This document shows, piece after piece, positions 50,101 through 62,100 of a stretch of 64,000 bases of DNA (within the stretch, counting starts at the first letter, position 1; each line of letters opens with the position of its first letter). The stretch spans positions 127,996,831 to 128,060,830 of the forward strand of contig CM037585.1 of the NCBI GenBank assembly GCA_021018995.1, in the 5' to 3' direction. The position numbers and the translations under genes were made by a program. The notes beneath the pieces were generated by a model that was not told the origin of the DNA, ran no database searches, and saw only the letters and a list, made by a program, of their open reading frames with translations. This DNA is from Chloranthus sessilifolius (lineage: Eukaryota > Streptophyta > Magnoliopsida > Chloranthales > Chloranthaceae).

Positions 50101-53100
50101 AGAGTTTGCGGGGTGGATAACAGTAGTACCTGGGTTTGGAACATCAGCATGAGAAGGATGCTTAAAGATAAGGAAATAGACGATTACATTAGCCTCTTCA
50201 GCCTTCTTCATTTGATTGTGCCTAACAGTTCAGGAGCTGCATGAGAATTTGGGACAAAACTGTGAAAGCACTTTCTCTGTTTCATCTTGTTACCAAACTA
50301 TTAACGAGTATATGATTTTGCACCACGATAAGCCTACTCTCTTGTGATTCTAGAAAGCTAAGATTTCAACAAAAGTCCGGTTACAAATACTTGCCTTTTC
50401 TGTATGAAGGAAAAGGAATTCCCATCTCATGTTCTCATTCATTGCACTTTCTCAGCTAAAGTATGGGGAGAGGTTCTTGCTAAGTTTGATATGCATTGGG
50501 TGTTTCCGAGTTCTTTTGACCTTCTCCTTCGTCAATGGGAAGGGGGACTTGATAAATGTAATGATTTTGTGCACCTGTGGGACCTCACGCCTTTTGCGGT
50601 AGGGTGGGTTATTTTGCTAGAAAGGAATAACAAAGTTTTCAACCGTATAGCGAGACCTATAGTTTTGGTGGTTTACTCAGCTATAGAGTTCTTGCTGAAC
50701 TGGGCTTCTATGGCACCTCAATTTTCTCAATCTGACATTCTAGACCTTTTCAAAGTATGAGACCCTCCTTGATCTTTTTTCCCTAGGGACAACTTTTAGG
50801 GGTTTTTCCTTTCTGCTGTGGTAGTGTCTCACTACTGCAATGATTTGTAATTTATCTAGTTTTTAATGAATTCCTTTGCTTTTGCTGATCAAAAAAAAAA
50901 TTGTGAAAGCTGAATATAGGATTATGGCCTCAGTGCATGTGAAGAGTTATGGGTATGCTCAAACTTGAGGGGGGGTATTGGTAGAGCTTACTGTAGTCAT
51001 GTATTATAGAGGATATTTTTGTCATTTATGTAGATTGACCTTACTTGGTCCTTATATACTTTTGTAGGGGCATTTTTGAAATCATGATTTTACCAACGGT
51101 GTGAAGGTGAAAGGCAAGTAGCCTAAAACCCTCATTTCCTTGGCTCTTTTTTTCGATAGGTAAGCTGGGCTCAAACCTGCGACCTTGAGGTTGCATTATT
51201 GTCAACCTTCCATTGTGTTATAGGCTGAAGCCCAAATTTCTTTATATCTTTCTCACTTCTTCTCGTATCCACTTCTAATTCTAACTATTCACTAATCTAT
51301 AAAACCAAGTGTACAGTTCTAATATGCAACTATGGGAGGAGCAGGGAATTGCATAAACCATGTTACAATATTATTAATCTATGATTACATATGGTACTGA
51401 GTTGCTCTCATTCGCTGGTTCTTTAGGATTGGACAATGCCTTTTGGATTGGTATCTCTTTTCTTCTTTAAATACATGCTTCCAAATTTATGATTGAAGAG
51501 GGATCCTCTACCATCATATCTTGGATTTCTCACAAAGTTGAACCCCCATTGAATATCACCATATTGAGAGAAATGGATAACATGCTTTTTGAGTTAGATC
51601 AGTTCTATTGCTCTTGTATTCTTCAAGAAGGAAATTCTAGGGCTGCCCAGCTTGCCAATGAAGGGGCATAGTTAGTTACTTGATAGTGAGAATGTATAAG
51701 GAGAGTAATATTTGTTGGGCCTTTCCTATAAGATCTTTGGAGTGATGGTGTTGGGTGATTTTGATGCAGACATTGCGCCAAACAAGGTGTATCGGAGGCG
51801 TAAAAAGAGATTGGGTATTGGGTGCACACAAGCTTCACGTGACACTTTGGATAGGCTATTGATGGCCCCATGTGCACATGTGTGACATCCTAGAAGGCCC
51901 CACCTTGGGAAGGTGTGCACAGGGGTTGGTTAGAAGGTAGTTAGAAGCATGGGTCAAAATCTCATATATCCATCTCGTATCTTCAGCCCCAAAACTGATA
52001 CGTACCAGACAATACGTATCGGTTCTGAGACGATACATTCCGGTATTTTTCCCAAAAAAAAAACCAAAAAAACAAAACGATAATTTGAAAGTATCAGATG
52101 ATAATTTCAAATTATCGTCTGACACGGACGATAATTTGACTATTTTTTACGGGCCCAAGAAAAACCAAATTTATCGTCCAAGTGATACGTATCGGACGAT
52201 ACATATCCGTATCGGACGATATTTGATCCATGGTTAGAAGAGAGATTAAAGTGAATGGAGAAGGATCTGTGAAGCTTCATTCACAGTCGACCGTCGCCTT
52301 CCCATAGACGACCGTGAGAGACGCCACGCTTTGCCAATTGAGACAAAAATAAAATTGCATCTAGAGTCCACAAAAATTCCATCTCATGGCTGACCGCGAG
52401 AAAATTCACGGTCGACAGTCATCATCTTCATGGACAACCATCAATAGGTCACGGATGACCGCCAATCCCAATTCGTGAGTAAACTTAGAAATTAAGTTTC
52501 ATTTTTTCTTATTTTCTTTTATTGCAGAATATTAAGATTATTTTAGTTAATAAAGTTAGAGTTAGTTTAGAGTTTCTTTGCTCAGTATATAGTATAAGAG
52601 AAATTTAGTTTTTTTTTTTAATCAGTAATAGATATTATATTGAAAAGCAGCAAGGCGCTGAAAAGATCAATACAACGTCACGACCAAAAAGAGTAGAAAA
52701 AGGACCAACATGACAAAGAACAACACAAAATTGCTCTAACACTAAGAATATGCCCGCCTCTAGGCACCCAACACCACACCAAGTCTCGGACCGAGTTTAT
52801 GATCATCCCCACCGGGCGGCTTTTATTCTCAAAACTCTGCATATTTCTCTCGCGCTATAAACTCCAATAGACGGCGAAAGGGGCTGCCATCCAGTAATCC
52901 CCAAGTTGACCCTCCATTTTGACTGACGCCCATATTAGGAAATGAAGGTAAGGCGTAGCCGGCATCTCCCAACTCATTCCAAACGATTTAATGACAACAC
53001 TCCAAATCGCATGATCCACCCCGCAATGAAGGAGATGCGAAGCGATCTCCTCCCCATTGCTGCGCATTACGCATCGATTAGGAATCTCCTTCCCCCTTCG

Positions 53101-56100
53101 AATAAGTTGATCTATCGTTAGGATTTTCTCTTTAAATAGAGTCCACACAAAAAACTTGATTTTGGGAGGAATGGCTCCCTTTCACAACCTACCGCCTTGA
53201 AATTTGATCAACGGGCGGTGCGTAAGTATCCTGTAATATGATTTAACACTGAAGTTTCCCTCTCTGCTCGGGATCCATATGAGCGTGTCTTGACCGTGAA
53301 GGTTTCGTTGCACCTCGTAGAGCTTATGAATAAGATTTGAGAACGAAGCCACCTCCTCGTTCCTCATTAGTCTTCTAGTAGTAACATCCCACAATCTACC
53401 CTCCTGAGTTTCTGAAACAAAATCCTCTATCATTCCTAAAAGGTTCAAAGATATGACATAGATATCCGGGAAGGAGACCTTGAGGGGCCTCGAATCCACC
53501 CATGCATCTTCCCAGAACCGGATACGAGTACCACATCTCCAACTGAACCGCAACCCTCTAGCAAAACATGACCAAGTGCTGCAGACATTTTTCCACCAGG
53601 CTGAAGTTCTATAAACCGTGTTGCAGATACCCCAATGACCGCTAGTCTGCCCATACTTCTCGAGCAGCACCACCCGCCAAAGAATCTCTCTTTCCTCCGC
53701 CCTCCCCACTTGCCAAAACCATTTATCTAGGAGCGCAATATTGGTCCACCTCAAGCTACGAATTCCCAGGCCATCACATCCGACGGGAAGCTGACAAATG
53801 TCCTAATTAATTAGGTAATATCGTTTGTCCAGCCCCGACCCCTCCAACTAGTTGATGGCTCCCACTGGACATTTGAACATAAATATGTAGAAGATAGGCA
53901 GCGACGATAAGACCGCTTTAACTAGGACGAGGCGGCCTCCACTATTGAGCAGCTTCCCTTTCCACGAAGACAACCGTTGTTCTAACCGTTGCACTACCGG
54001 ATCCCACTCTCTAGCAGTAGGCCGTCTAAGGCCGAGAGGCAGCCCCAGGTACTTAATTGGAAGCGTCTCGATCTTACAATCCACTGTTTGCACTAGATCT
54101 GCCATCAACAGTTCATCAGTACCAATACCCATGATAGTGGACTTGAAAAAATTGATGCGCTGTCCTGAGACAACCTCATACACCGAGAGGACATCAACCA
54201 ACGATATGAACTTCGCAACATCAGCCTTACCGAAAAGTATAGTGTCATCCGCAAATTGAAGGTGTGAGATGTGTCTACTTTGAGCACCCACCTGATGTCC
54301 TGTTATGAGATTCAGATGCCTGGCACGCATTAAAAGCCCAAATAACGCTTTGCCCACCATGTTGAAAAGGAAAGGGGAGAGTGGATCCCCTTGATGGATA
54401 CCTCTGGAACTCTTAAAGTATCCTGCAGGAGTGCCATTGATCAGAACTGAGAACCACGCCGAAGAGTAACATCCCCACATCCATTTCCTCCAGGTCGTGC
54501 CGAATCCCAGCCTGCCGAGCTTATAGTCCAAGCAATCCCAACTAACCCGATCATACGCCTTCTCCATATCTACCTTTCACAGGGCTATGGGAAGGCGATT
54601 TTGATGAGCCGCGTGGATCGTCTCTTGGGCAACCGCAACCAGGTCCACTAATTGTCTGCCCTGCACAAACACTCCTTGGTTGCCCGATATTATCATGCTC
54701 ATAACAGGTTTGAGCTTATTGGCTAGGACCTTGGATATAATCTTATAAAGGCAGTTGGTGAGGCTTATAGGTCGGAAATCGGCAATATCTTCAGTCCCTT
54801 CTCTCTTGGGAATGAGACTGATGAACGTGGAATTTAGGCTCCGCCCTATGAATCTGGTTGCGTGGAACTCATGCATAACCTCCATCAGATCCGCCTTTAT
54901 GGTCAGCCAAAAAAATCGGAAGAATTCCATAGTGAAACCGTCGGGTCCTGGCGCTTTGTTCTTGGCCCCAAACTTGACCACCCGCCAAACCTCTTCATCA
55001 CTAAACTGTTGTTCCATACTCATATGATCTTCCGCCAAGAGAGATTGAAAAGATATCCCGTCGAACTCAGGTTGAGATAGCCCTTCATCTGTGTACATCT
55101 TTTTATAAAAAGCAACGCTGTTCTCTCGGACCTGCTTCTTGCCGAAATAGGGCACCCCATCCACCACAATGCTACCCAAGTAATTTGATTTATTTCGCGC
55201 GTTGGCAACCGCATGGAAGTACTTGGTATTGGCATCTCCCTCTTTGAGTCATCTTACCTTGGCTTTTTTACTCCAGCTCACCTCTTCGGCCATGCAAACT
55301 CCATTTTTTTGGTGTATCTATCTTCTCGCTCTTCCTCCGTAAGGTTTCTAACCTCTTTGAAATTGTCCAACTCCTTCAACCACAAGAGCAGAGCCTCTCT
55401 CTTGACTTGAACCACGCCGTACACTTCTCTATTCCACACCTTGAATTTTTCTTTAAGCCGATGAAGTTTGGAGATGAAACGATAAGCAGCCGTCCCTGAA
55501 GGTGTCGGTTCAGCCCGCCAAACATGAACAATGGCTTGAAAATTCCCATCCAACAACCACATGTTTTTGAAACGGAACGGAGTCAGCCCTTTCCTTCGCG
55601 ATTTATAAGTCAGAAGCAGTGGCCAGTGATCAGATGCAGCCCAGGATAAGTACTCAAGTCGTGCACCCAGGAAAATATCGAGCTAGGAACCTATCTAGCT
55701 TGCTTAAGGAAGGTTCTATTAGAGATTCGACTAGGTGAACCTCGCACCAGTTAGCGTAACATCCATAAACTCCCAATCAGAAATGAATGAGTTGAAATCA
55801 CGCATCACTGCTACATCCGACTGCCCACCCTGTTTTTCAAACCCCCGTCTTATTGCATTAAAATCCCCCCCAGACAAAAAGGGAAATCCCATCTGGCTGC
55901 AAGGTCAGCTAACTCATCCCATAAGTCAACCCAGTCTCTATCTTCAGACGGAGCTTAAATACCTGAAAACATTCTCACTTTTTCAGAATCTTTATTCCGA
56001 AGCACCACCGAGACTGAAAACAACCCCACTTCCTCATCCAATTTGTCTAAAAGCAACGAGTTCCATGCAAGCAAAATGCCACTTGATGCGCCCACGGAGT

Positions 56101-59100
56101 CAATGTCGATCCAATCCCATCGATTTCCTCCTAGCACCGATGCCACTTTCCTCCTGTCACAGCAGTCCCATTTTGTTTCCTGTAATGAAATAACAGCCAG
56201 TTTAAGGTCTGTGATCACTCATTTTCTCCCATCACAGGTACCCCTCACATTCCATGATAGCATCTTCATAATCAGATAGCACCTGACCCTCCTGAAACCC
56301 GAAGAGGGATTTAGACACCCCACTCCCCTCCCATCCGACATCCCCCACTATAATCAAGCGAGTTCTCGAGATCCACCCCAATGTTTCTTCTTGTGCTCTT
56401 GATGACTAACTAAGATGGAACGGAACACCTCCTCGAGGGCCTCATCGGATCCCTTGAATGACATTTCGAGATTGCGGCCAACACAAATCCGATGATCAAT
56501 GTCGGCCGAAAAACCCATCTCCATATCAATCCCATCTACCGTGGCGACCGGGTAATTGCCCTCACTGGTAGGCTTTGGCAATACGCAGCCACTCTGGGGT
56601 CCGTCCTCCAACCTGATGTGCTTGATCGATATCCCCAGAAGCCAATCCGGTAGAGAGATTGAGAAAGATGAGCAGGGAAGATGAAACATGTCGGATCTCT
56701 AATCCGGCGAGTCGGCAAGCAAATTAGGATTTGCGTCAGGCCATTCCTCCTGCTATGTTGACGTCGATGAGTGTGATGGGGCAAGTTTCAATGCTTCTTT
56801 GTGATCGGGCGAGTTGCAATGCTTCTTGAACTCGCCGGGTCACTCCCCTTTCTGCCCGGGTCCACTTTTGATCCTCCATTCCACCATAAAGTCCATGGAA
56901 ACATGCCCATCAAATGCGGCCCAACCGAAACTCGGACCGACCTCACCATGGACCTCGTGCCCGCTAATAAGCTATTACCCCACGGTTCAAAGACATAAAT
57001 GACCCAAGAGTTACCTCCTGCCAGCTGTGTCCCACATGGACCTTCAGTGACACGTCTCTACCACGTGTCTACACGACTGGGTTTCAAGGAACTCGACTGT
57101 CAATCACGTGCTACATCAGAACTGAGAGACCATTCCATCCCCCTCCTAAGCTGCCTGAGGTCAACTCTCCGCTGGCGCGCTGGATGGATTCCGGAAGCTT
57201 CATTTGGTCTGTGACGTGTCGCAACCCCAGCACGTCTCAGTCCCCAAGGCCCCTTATACATCTTTCCTCTGTGCTGAAAAACCCTAAAGCCCTTTTTGCT
57301 CTGTGATTTCTGCTTCCCCAAATGGCAACGTAGAACTTCTGTCTCCGTCGGATCCCTGGTACGGCTACAGCCCTCATCCTTCCTTGCCAACATCCACGTC
57401 GACTCACCCACCACCTCCAACTGCAGGTGTTCGTTGCCTTCTTCGGAGTATGACACAATCTTGATCGTTGATAACATCGACGATAAGAGATCCATGTCGG
57501 TACAGTTCGGAGACTTGTGATTCTTCGTCAACTCTGGCGGTTTGTGGTATTTCGGCTGTTTTGACGATTGTGTTGTATCAAGAGTATCCCCCACGCCAGC
57601 CCCGAAGGAGGAAAACTCATCGTTCAGGGCCTGAAGATTGTCGAGGATCTCACCCTCTTCAATCTCCTCTCTTGAAGCATGAGCTCTCCCGTCAACCCCC
57701 AAGGAGCCAATCCCCCTCGCCGTTGAGGACGAACCCCCTGTGTATACCGGGGCACGACGGATCCGTGGTCGTGCCCCCCTCCGAGCTTCGCGATACAGGC
57801 CAATCAGACCTATCTACCATGTCCCCGAGTGGTTTGACCTCCGGCGGGATTTCTTCTGCGGCACCACTGAATATATCTACCCTGGCGTTCCGGGACCTCG
57901 CGGCTTCATCGCTCGGTTGTTGCGAGACGAGCACCCTCTCCGTGAGCGCCATTTCTATGAAGACCCTGGCTGGCGAGGCGAATCTCGAACGACTTGGGAA
58001 TGTGCTCCCAGGCATCGACGACAACCAAGATTCGAACCACGCTAGTATCCTAGAGGTTGACGAAGCTCCAGTCAGCAAGAATGAATCTACCGCACTGATC
58101 CCCGATCCCCTAAGGACCTCAGGAGTCCACACATGGATTGGAAGGCCAATCGCTCGGATCCAGACCCCACCTTCCCACTGCTCTAACTGAATATCACCCA
58201 CAGATGGTTCCCAAACACCGCACTCCACCGGGGCTCCGTCAATCCAGAAGAATTTTTTGCGACGGAAATCCCATGCTCCCTTCTCCGATGGGAACCTTAG
58301 GAGAAACTTAGTTAATGTGATTATAGATAAGGCTGGTCTTTCTGTGTATCCCCAAGATCTTTATATCCACCTATGTAAATGGAATAGTGATAGTGTGTCT
58401 TTTACGATGTATAATACCACCCAATATTGTTGTAAATTCTTTGCAAGAGACCCAAACTGGGAGGAGTTAAACTCTAGCCGTTCTCTACCACGTCCCAATT
58501 CGGCAATGTGAGACAGTATCGAACTGAAGGGGGTAGCTGAGACGTCCACCAACTCCTCCTCCCTCCGGTTCTGGTCATCCGTCCCCACAACGTCGGCAAA
58601 CGAAATCCCTCGACGGCGGTGGCTAGCTCCTCCCATGTGCGAGCCTGAATCTCGTTTAAAATTTTTGCCAGCGATAGACCATCCGTCTCTAAGGTCTCGC
58701 AGCTAACACTCATTGAGGAACTCTTGGCAATTGTTACTCCTGCGATTAATAATCTTGCCAGCTATAGGATCATCAGCAGCCTTAACCACCACCCCATCCA
58801 CTCTGGTTGAGCCACACTGACCGGTGGCAGACCTTCCTACGCTCGAAGTTAAGGTTCTGGCAAGTGGTGCAAAACCATTCCCCAATTTATCGAATAATGA
58901 ATTGAAAATTTATTTTGAAGGAAGAGCGATTCTTCTTCTACCCTCTGATAGGTTTGGTGTGAGGCCAATTTCTCTTCCTTGATTCTGCTTTCTAATCTCT
59001 TCTATTGGTGTAAGGTATATTTTATAATTTTCATTCAAGTTATTCTAGTATATAATTTTAACCATGCAAAATCTTTGCTTTGAAAACTCATAATGTTTTG

Positions 59101-62100
59101 AGCTGTAATTTCCTGTTTCTGCAATCGTAAACCTTTTCCCCTTTTGGAATCTGGATTTAATTGTTGAAATGAGGGTTTAAATCTACCGCCGATCCTTATA
59201 TTCTTCAAATCATAGATTGGAATCAAAAGACATCATTATTGGTTGTTGTTTGATGCCCTAGACTAGAAGGAAACAGAGTTCTACGTTAGAACCCTAGCTC
59301 CCGAGTTTTTGAAGGACCTTTGTGCTAGATTGAACACTGATCGGAATAACGCTTAATCAGTAGAATGAAATTTCTTAGTAATTTTTTTAGTTAACCATAA
59401 ATTTATTGTTTCCGTTGTTTACAATTGTCAAATTAATTTCAGCCATTGTTGGGCCTCTTCTATGACACTTTTTCCTTTCCACAGTTTCGATTTTAAACTT
59501 TTTGCTTATTAATTAAAGTACAGACGTTAGCACTGTCCGCTAATTTAGTCAACGATGCCCTCGAAAAATTGATTTTTTCCAACTTTATAGAGATTGTTTT
59601 TGTCAAAATATAAAAAGAGAAGGCATTTTTCTAAATACGCACAATGACAATCTTGTAAATATGTAAAAAGTATATGATTTGACAACAGAAAGTACATGAT
59701 ATACAACACAAACTGGTGGCTAAAATAAAACACCTTTCCATTCTTCATATTTGCAAAAATACCTTGACGTGTATTCCCCTAAATGCCCATGCCCTTCATA
59801 AGTTCACACATAGAAGGGGAAACGTACTTTTTAAGTGCATTTATTGTTCACTGAAATTAGAGGACAGTGCTAGCATCCCATTGAAGCATTGGACGCTATA
59901 TTAACCCATATATATATATACATCAATGACATTTAATACTCTAATTAATCCAGTACAGCCATATCTGCTCTTAAAGTATGTTATATCACGCTTTTGTACT
60001 TCTAGCAAGAAAAAAGTAAATTCCGTTTTGTTGCTTCAGTATCATTTTATGAATCTCCAAAGCTTTCTACTACTACTATTATAGTTTCTTTTTTTTTTGT
60101 GAGCATCTTATACTACTTTTCTGAGCATATAGCTTTTAGAGATGCAAAAATTGTTGTAAAACTTCCATTGTACTCACTTTTCTATAGATGAACTTTAGTT
60201 TTTGGGACTTATAGCATCAAAATGTCAACCTCCTTTGCAGGTTTCTATCAGTATTATTGAGGGCTACATAATTTTGGGTGGAGCTGAGTTTCTAAACATG
60301 CATGCTTCGAGTGTGGTTAAACTTCTTGATGGCATTGTCGGAAATGTCAATGACAGAGGGCTCCTTTCAACGCTTCCAATCGTTGAAATTCTTGTACAGG
60401 TAATGTTGTTAAACTTTTCTCTTAAATTTGAGCGAAAACATTTATTAAGGAATTATAGACAATCATAGGATTCAATATGTTATGACCATATGACACAAGA
60501 AGTTGCATATAATTTTAAAAGATCCAAGGTTTTTCATGTGAGTCTGATCAAAAGTAGTGGTCTCCTTTTACTTCCAATGTTACAGTATGTTACCCACTGG
60601 GGATCCTTGTGACTGGAAATTTTTTATGCTTAAATATCTGGGATGTTTTTTTAAAAAATGTCAGGGATGCTGACGCTGATTTTTTTATATCACTAGAAAA
60701 CATTAAGTTCAAATTATACCCAGTTCGTTCATTACATTTAGGAAATTGAGTGTGTAGATACTTCCTAAGGACTAGATCCTTATTTATACTTGAGTGTCAG
60801 CCTCATTTATCATAGATTGACAGTATATATCATTGAAAATAGAAAATAAGGACCATAAATATAGCATAAAAATAATGGAAACAACTAAAATATAATGATT
60901 ATTTGCATGAATGTTAATTAGTTTATCAACTATTAGATATAAAAGACTTGAATAATACAACTAAGCAGTGAATATTGAATATTAATTGCATCTTATCTTT
61001 AACTTAGCTTTGGACAGGCAGGATATAAACTGTTCCACAAGTTGTTGTTAAGAATATTAACATGAGGCATATTCAACGCATAATTGTTCCACAATGTAAA
61101 AAGGATAAAATTGGGAATTACAATAGAGGAAATTTGAGAGGAGCACCTATAATGGAAAAAAATTTGGATTGTCTCTTTTGGACACGCCTATCGGAGGCCA
61201 GAAGTAGACCCTGTAGGAAGGTTGAAATGCTACAAGCATGGAAGTAGGAGGAGATGAAGGTCAGTGAATACCTGGAGGAAAGCAGTGAGAAGGGACACGA
61301 TAAAATTGCAATGTGACGGAGAGCTTAGCAGTGATTATTATGCATGCTTGAATGGCTATACAGTTCTCGAGGAAAAAAAAATGAAATTGATCTTATCTAA
61401 TTTCTGTACGGATGATTACATCAGATCAAGATGTTACAACTTTATGGATCAAACGGATAAGATATTACTTGCCCATTACATTAATTATGTCCCTTTGTTC
61501 AATAAATTCCACTTTTTTTTTGGTTTATTATTTATCAAAAAAGAGAGTATTTCAATAAAAAGGGGGACACAAAATATTCCTTTGCTTTGGGGAGGTGTTT
61601 CATTCTAAGTTCGTTTTTTCTTTTTATCGGTAGTCATAGTTTTAGTTTTAATATAAATGAAAACAACAAAGAAGACAGAATAAAGAAACAAGAGAACTAA
61701 AAGTAGAAATAACGGGTAGAAAATAATGAACCTAATAATAAATAATAGAAAGGGTTAAAATATTCAATTATTGTTAAAAATATGATTTATTATCTCAAAG
61801 AACCATGAAAATGATAAATGATCTTTTATATTATGCTTGGTCATTTAAAACGTGATGAAATAAAGTTAAAAATAAAGCAGAAGTGAGCAAAAAAGACTAG
61901 TATAAATTGTTTAAAATAATTAAATCAATTACTAATATGGATTAACCCATATCAAAGGTTTATGGAAAAAGCATATTATATGCAGATCTTTTTTGCTTTA
62001 TGGGATTACATGACAATGTCACACTAATATTGCATAATTTATATCCATGGATTTTTTATATTTATACGGTTCAAAACCGTTTAATGCCAAAAAATGTAAC

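Larger units (their letters stand above)
52611..58893 (-). mobile_element. L1-type LINE (LINE 5), slightly 5'-truncated, antisense to the host gene
   Basis: 6.3 kb. The A tail appears as a T run at 52611-52619. Minus-strand order: ORF1 with a RanBP2-type finger at its very start (58860-58890), a DUF4283-like domain, then ORF2 with endonuclease, RT (intact FADD box) and zf-RVT. The 5' end lies inside the finger-coding stretch, so about 130 bp of 5' sequence present in LINE 4 is missing. The candidate target repeat (aaatttag / aaatttat) is weak. Confidence 0.88.
51881..59300 (+). mobile_element. Probable LTR relic carrying a MITE and LINE 5
   Basis: The left edge resembles an LTR start (tgtgacatcctagaaggc at 51881). 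LTR-like sequence runs to 52610, apart from the MITE at 51948-52232, and resumes after LINE 5 at about 58894. The right edge is unresolved (59220-59380). No gag or pol was found, so it may be a solo LTR. Assignment rests on terminal style and nesting only. Confidence 0.4.

Noticed and set aside
55735-56193. Plus-strand 152-codon open frame
   Set aside because: It is the antisense shadow of the LINE 5 endonuclease.
57468-58190. Plus-strand 240-codon open frame, the second longest of the window
   Set aside because: It lies exactly opposite the DUF4283-like ORF1 of LINE 5 and has no recognisable domain, so I treat it as an antisense shadow.
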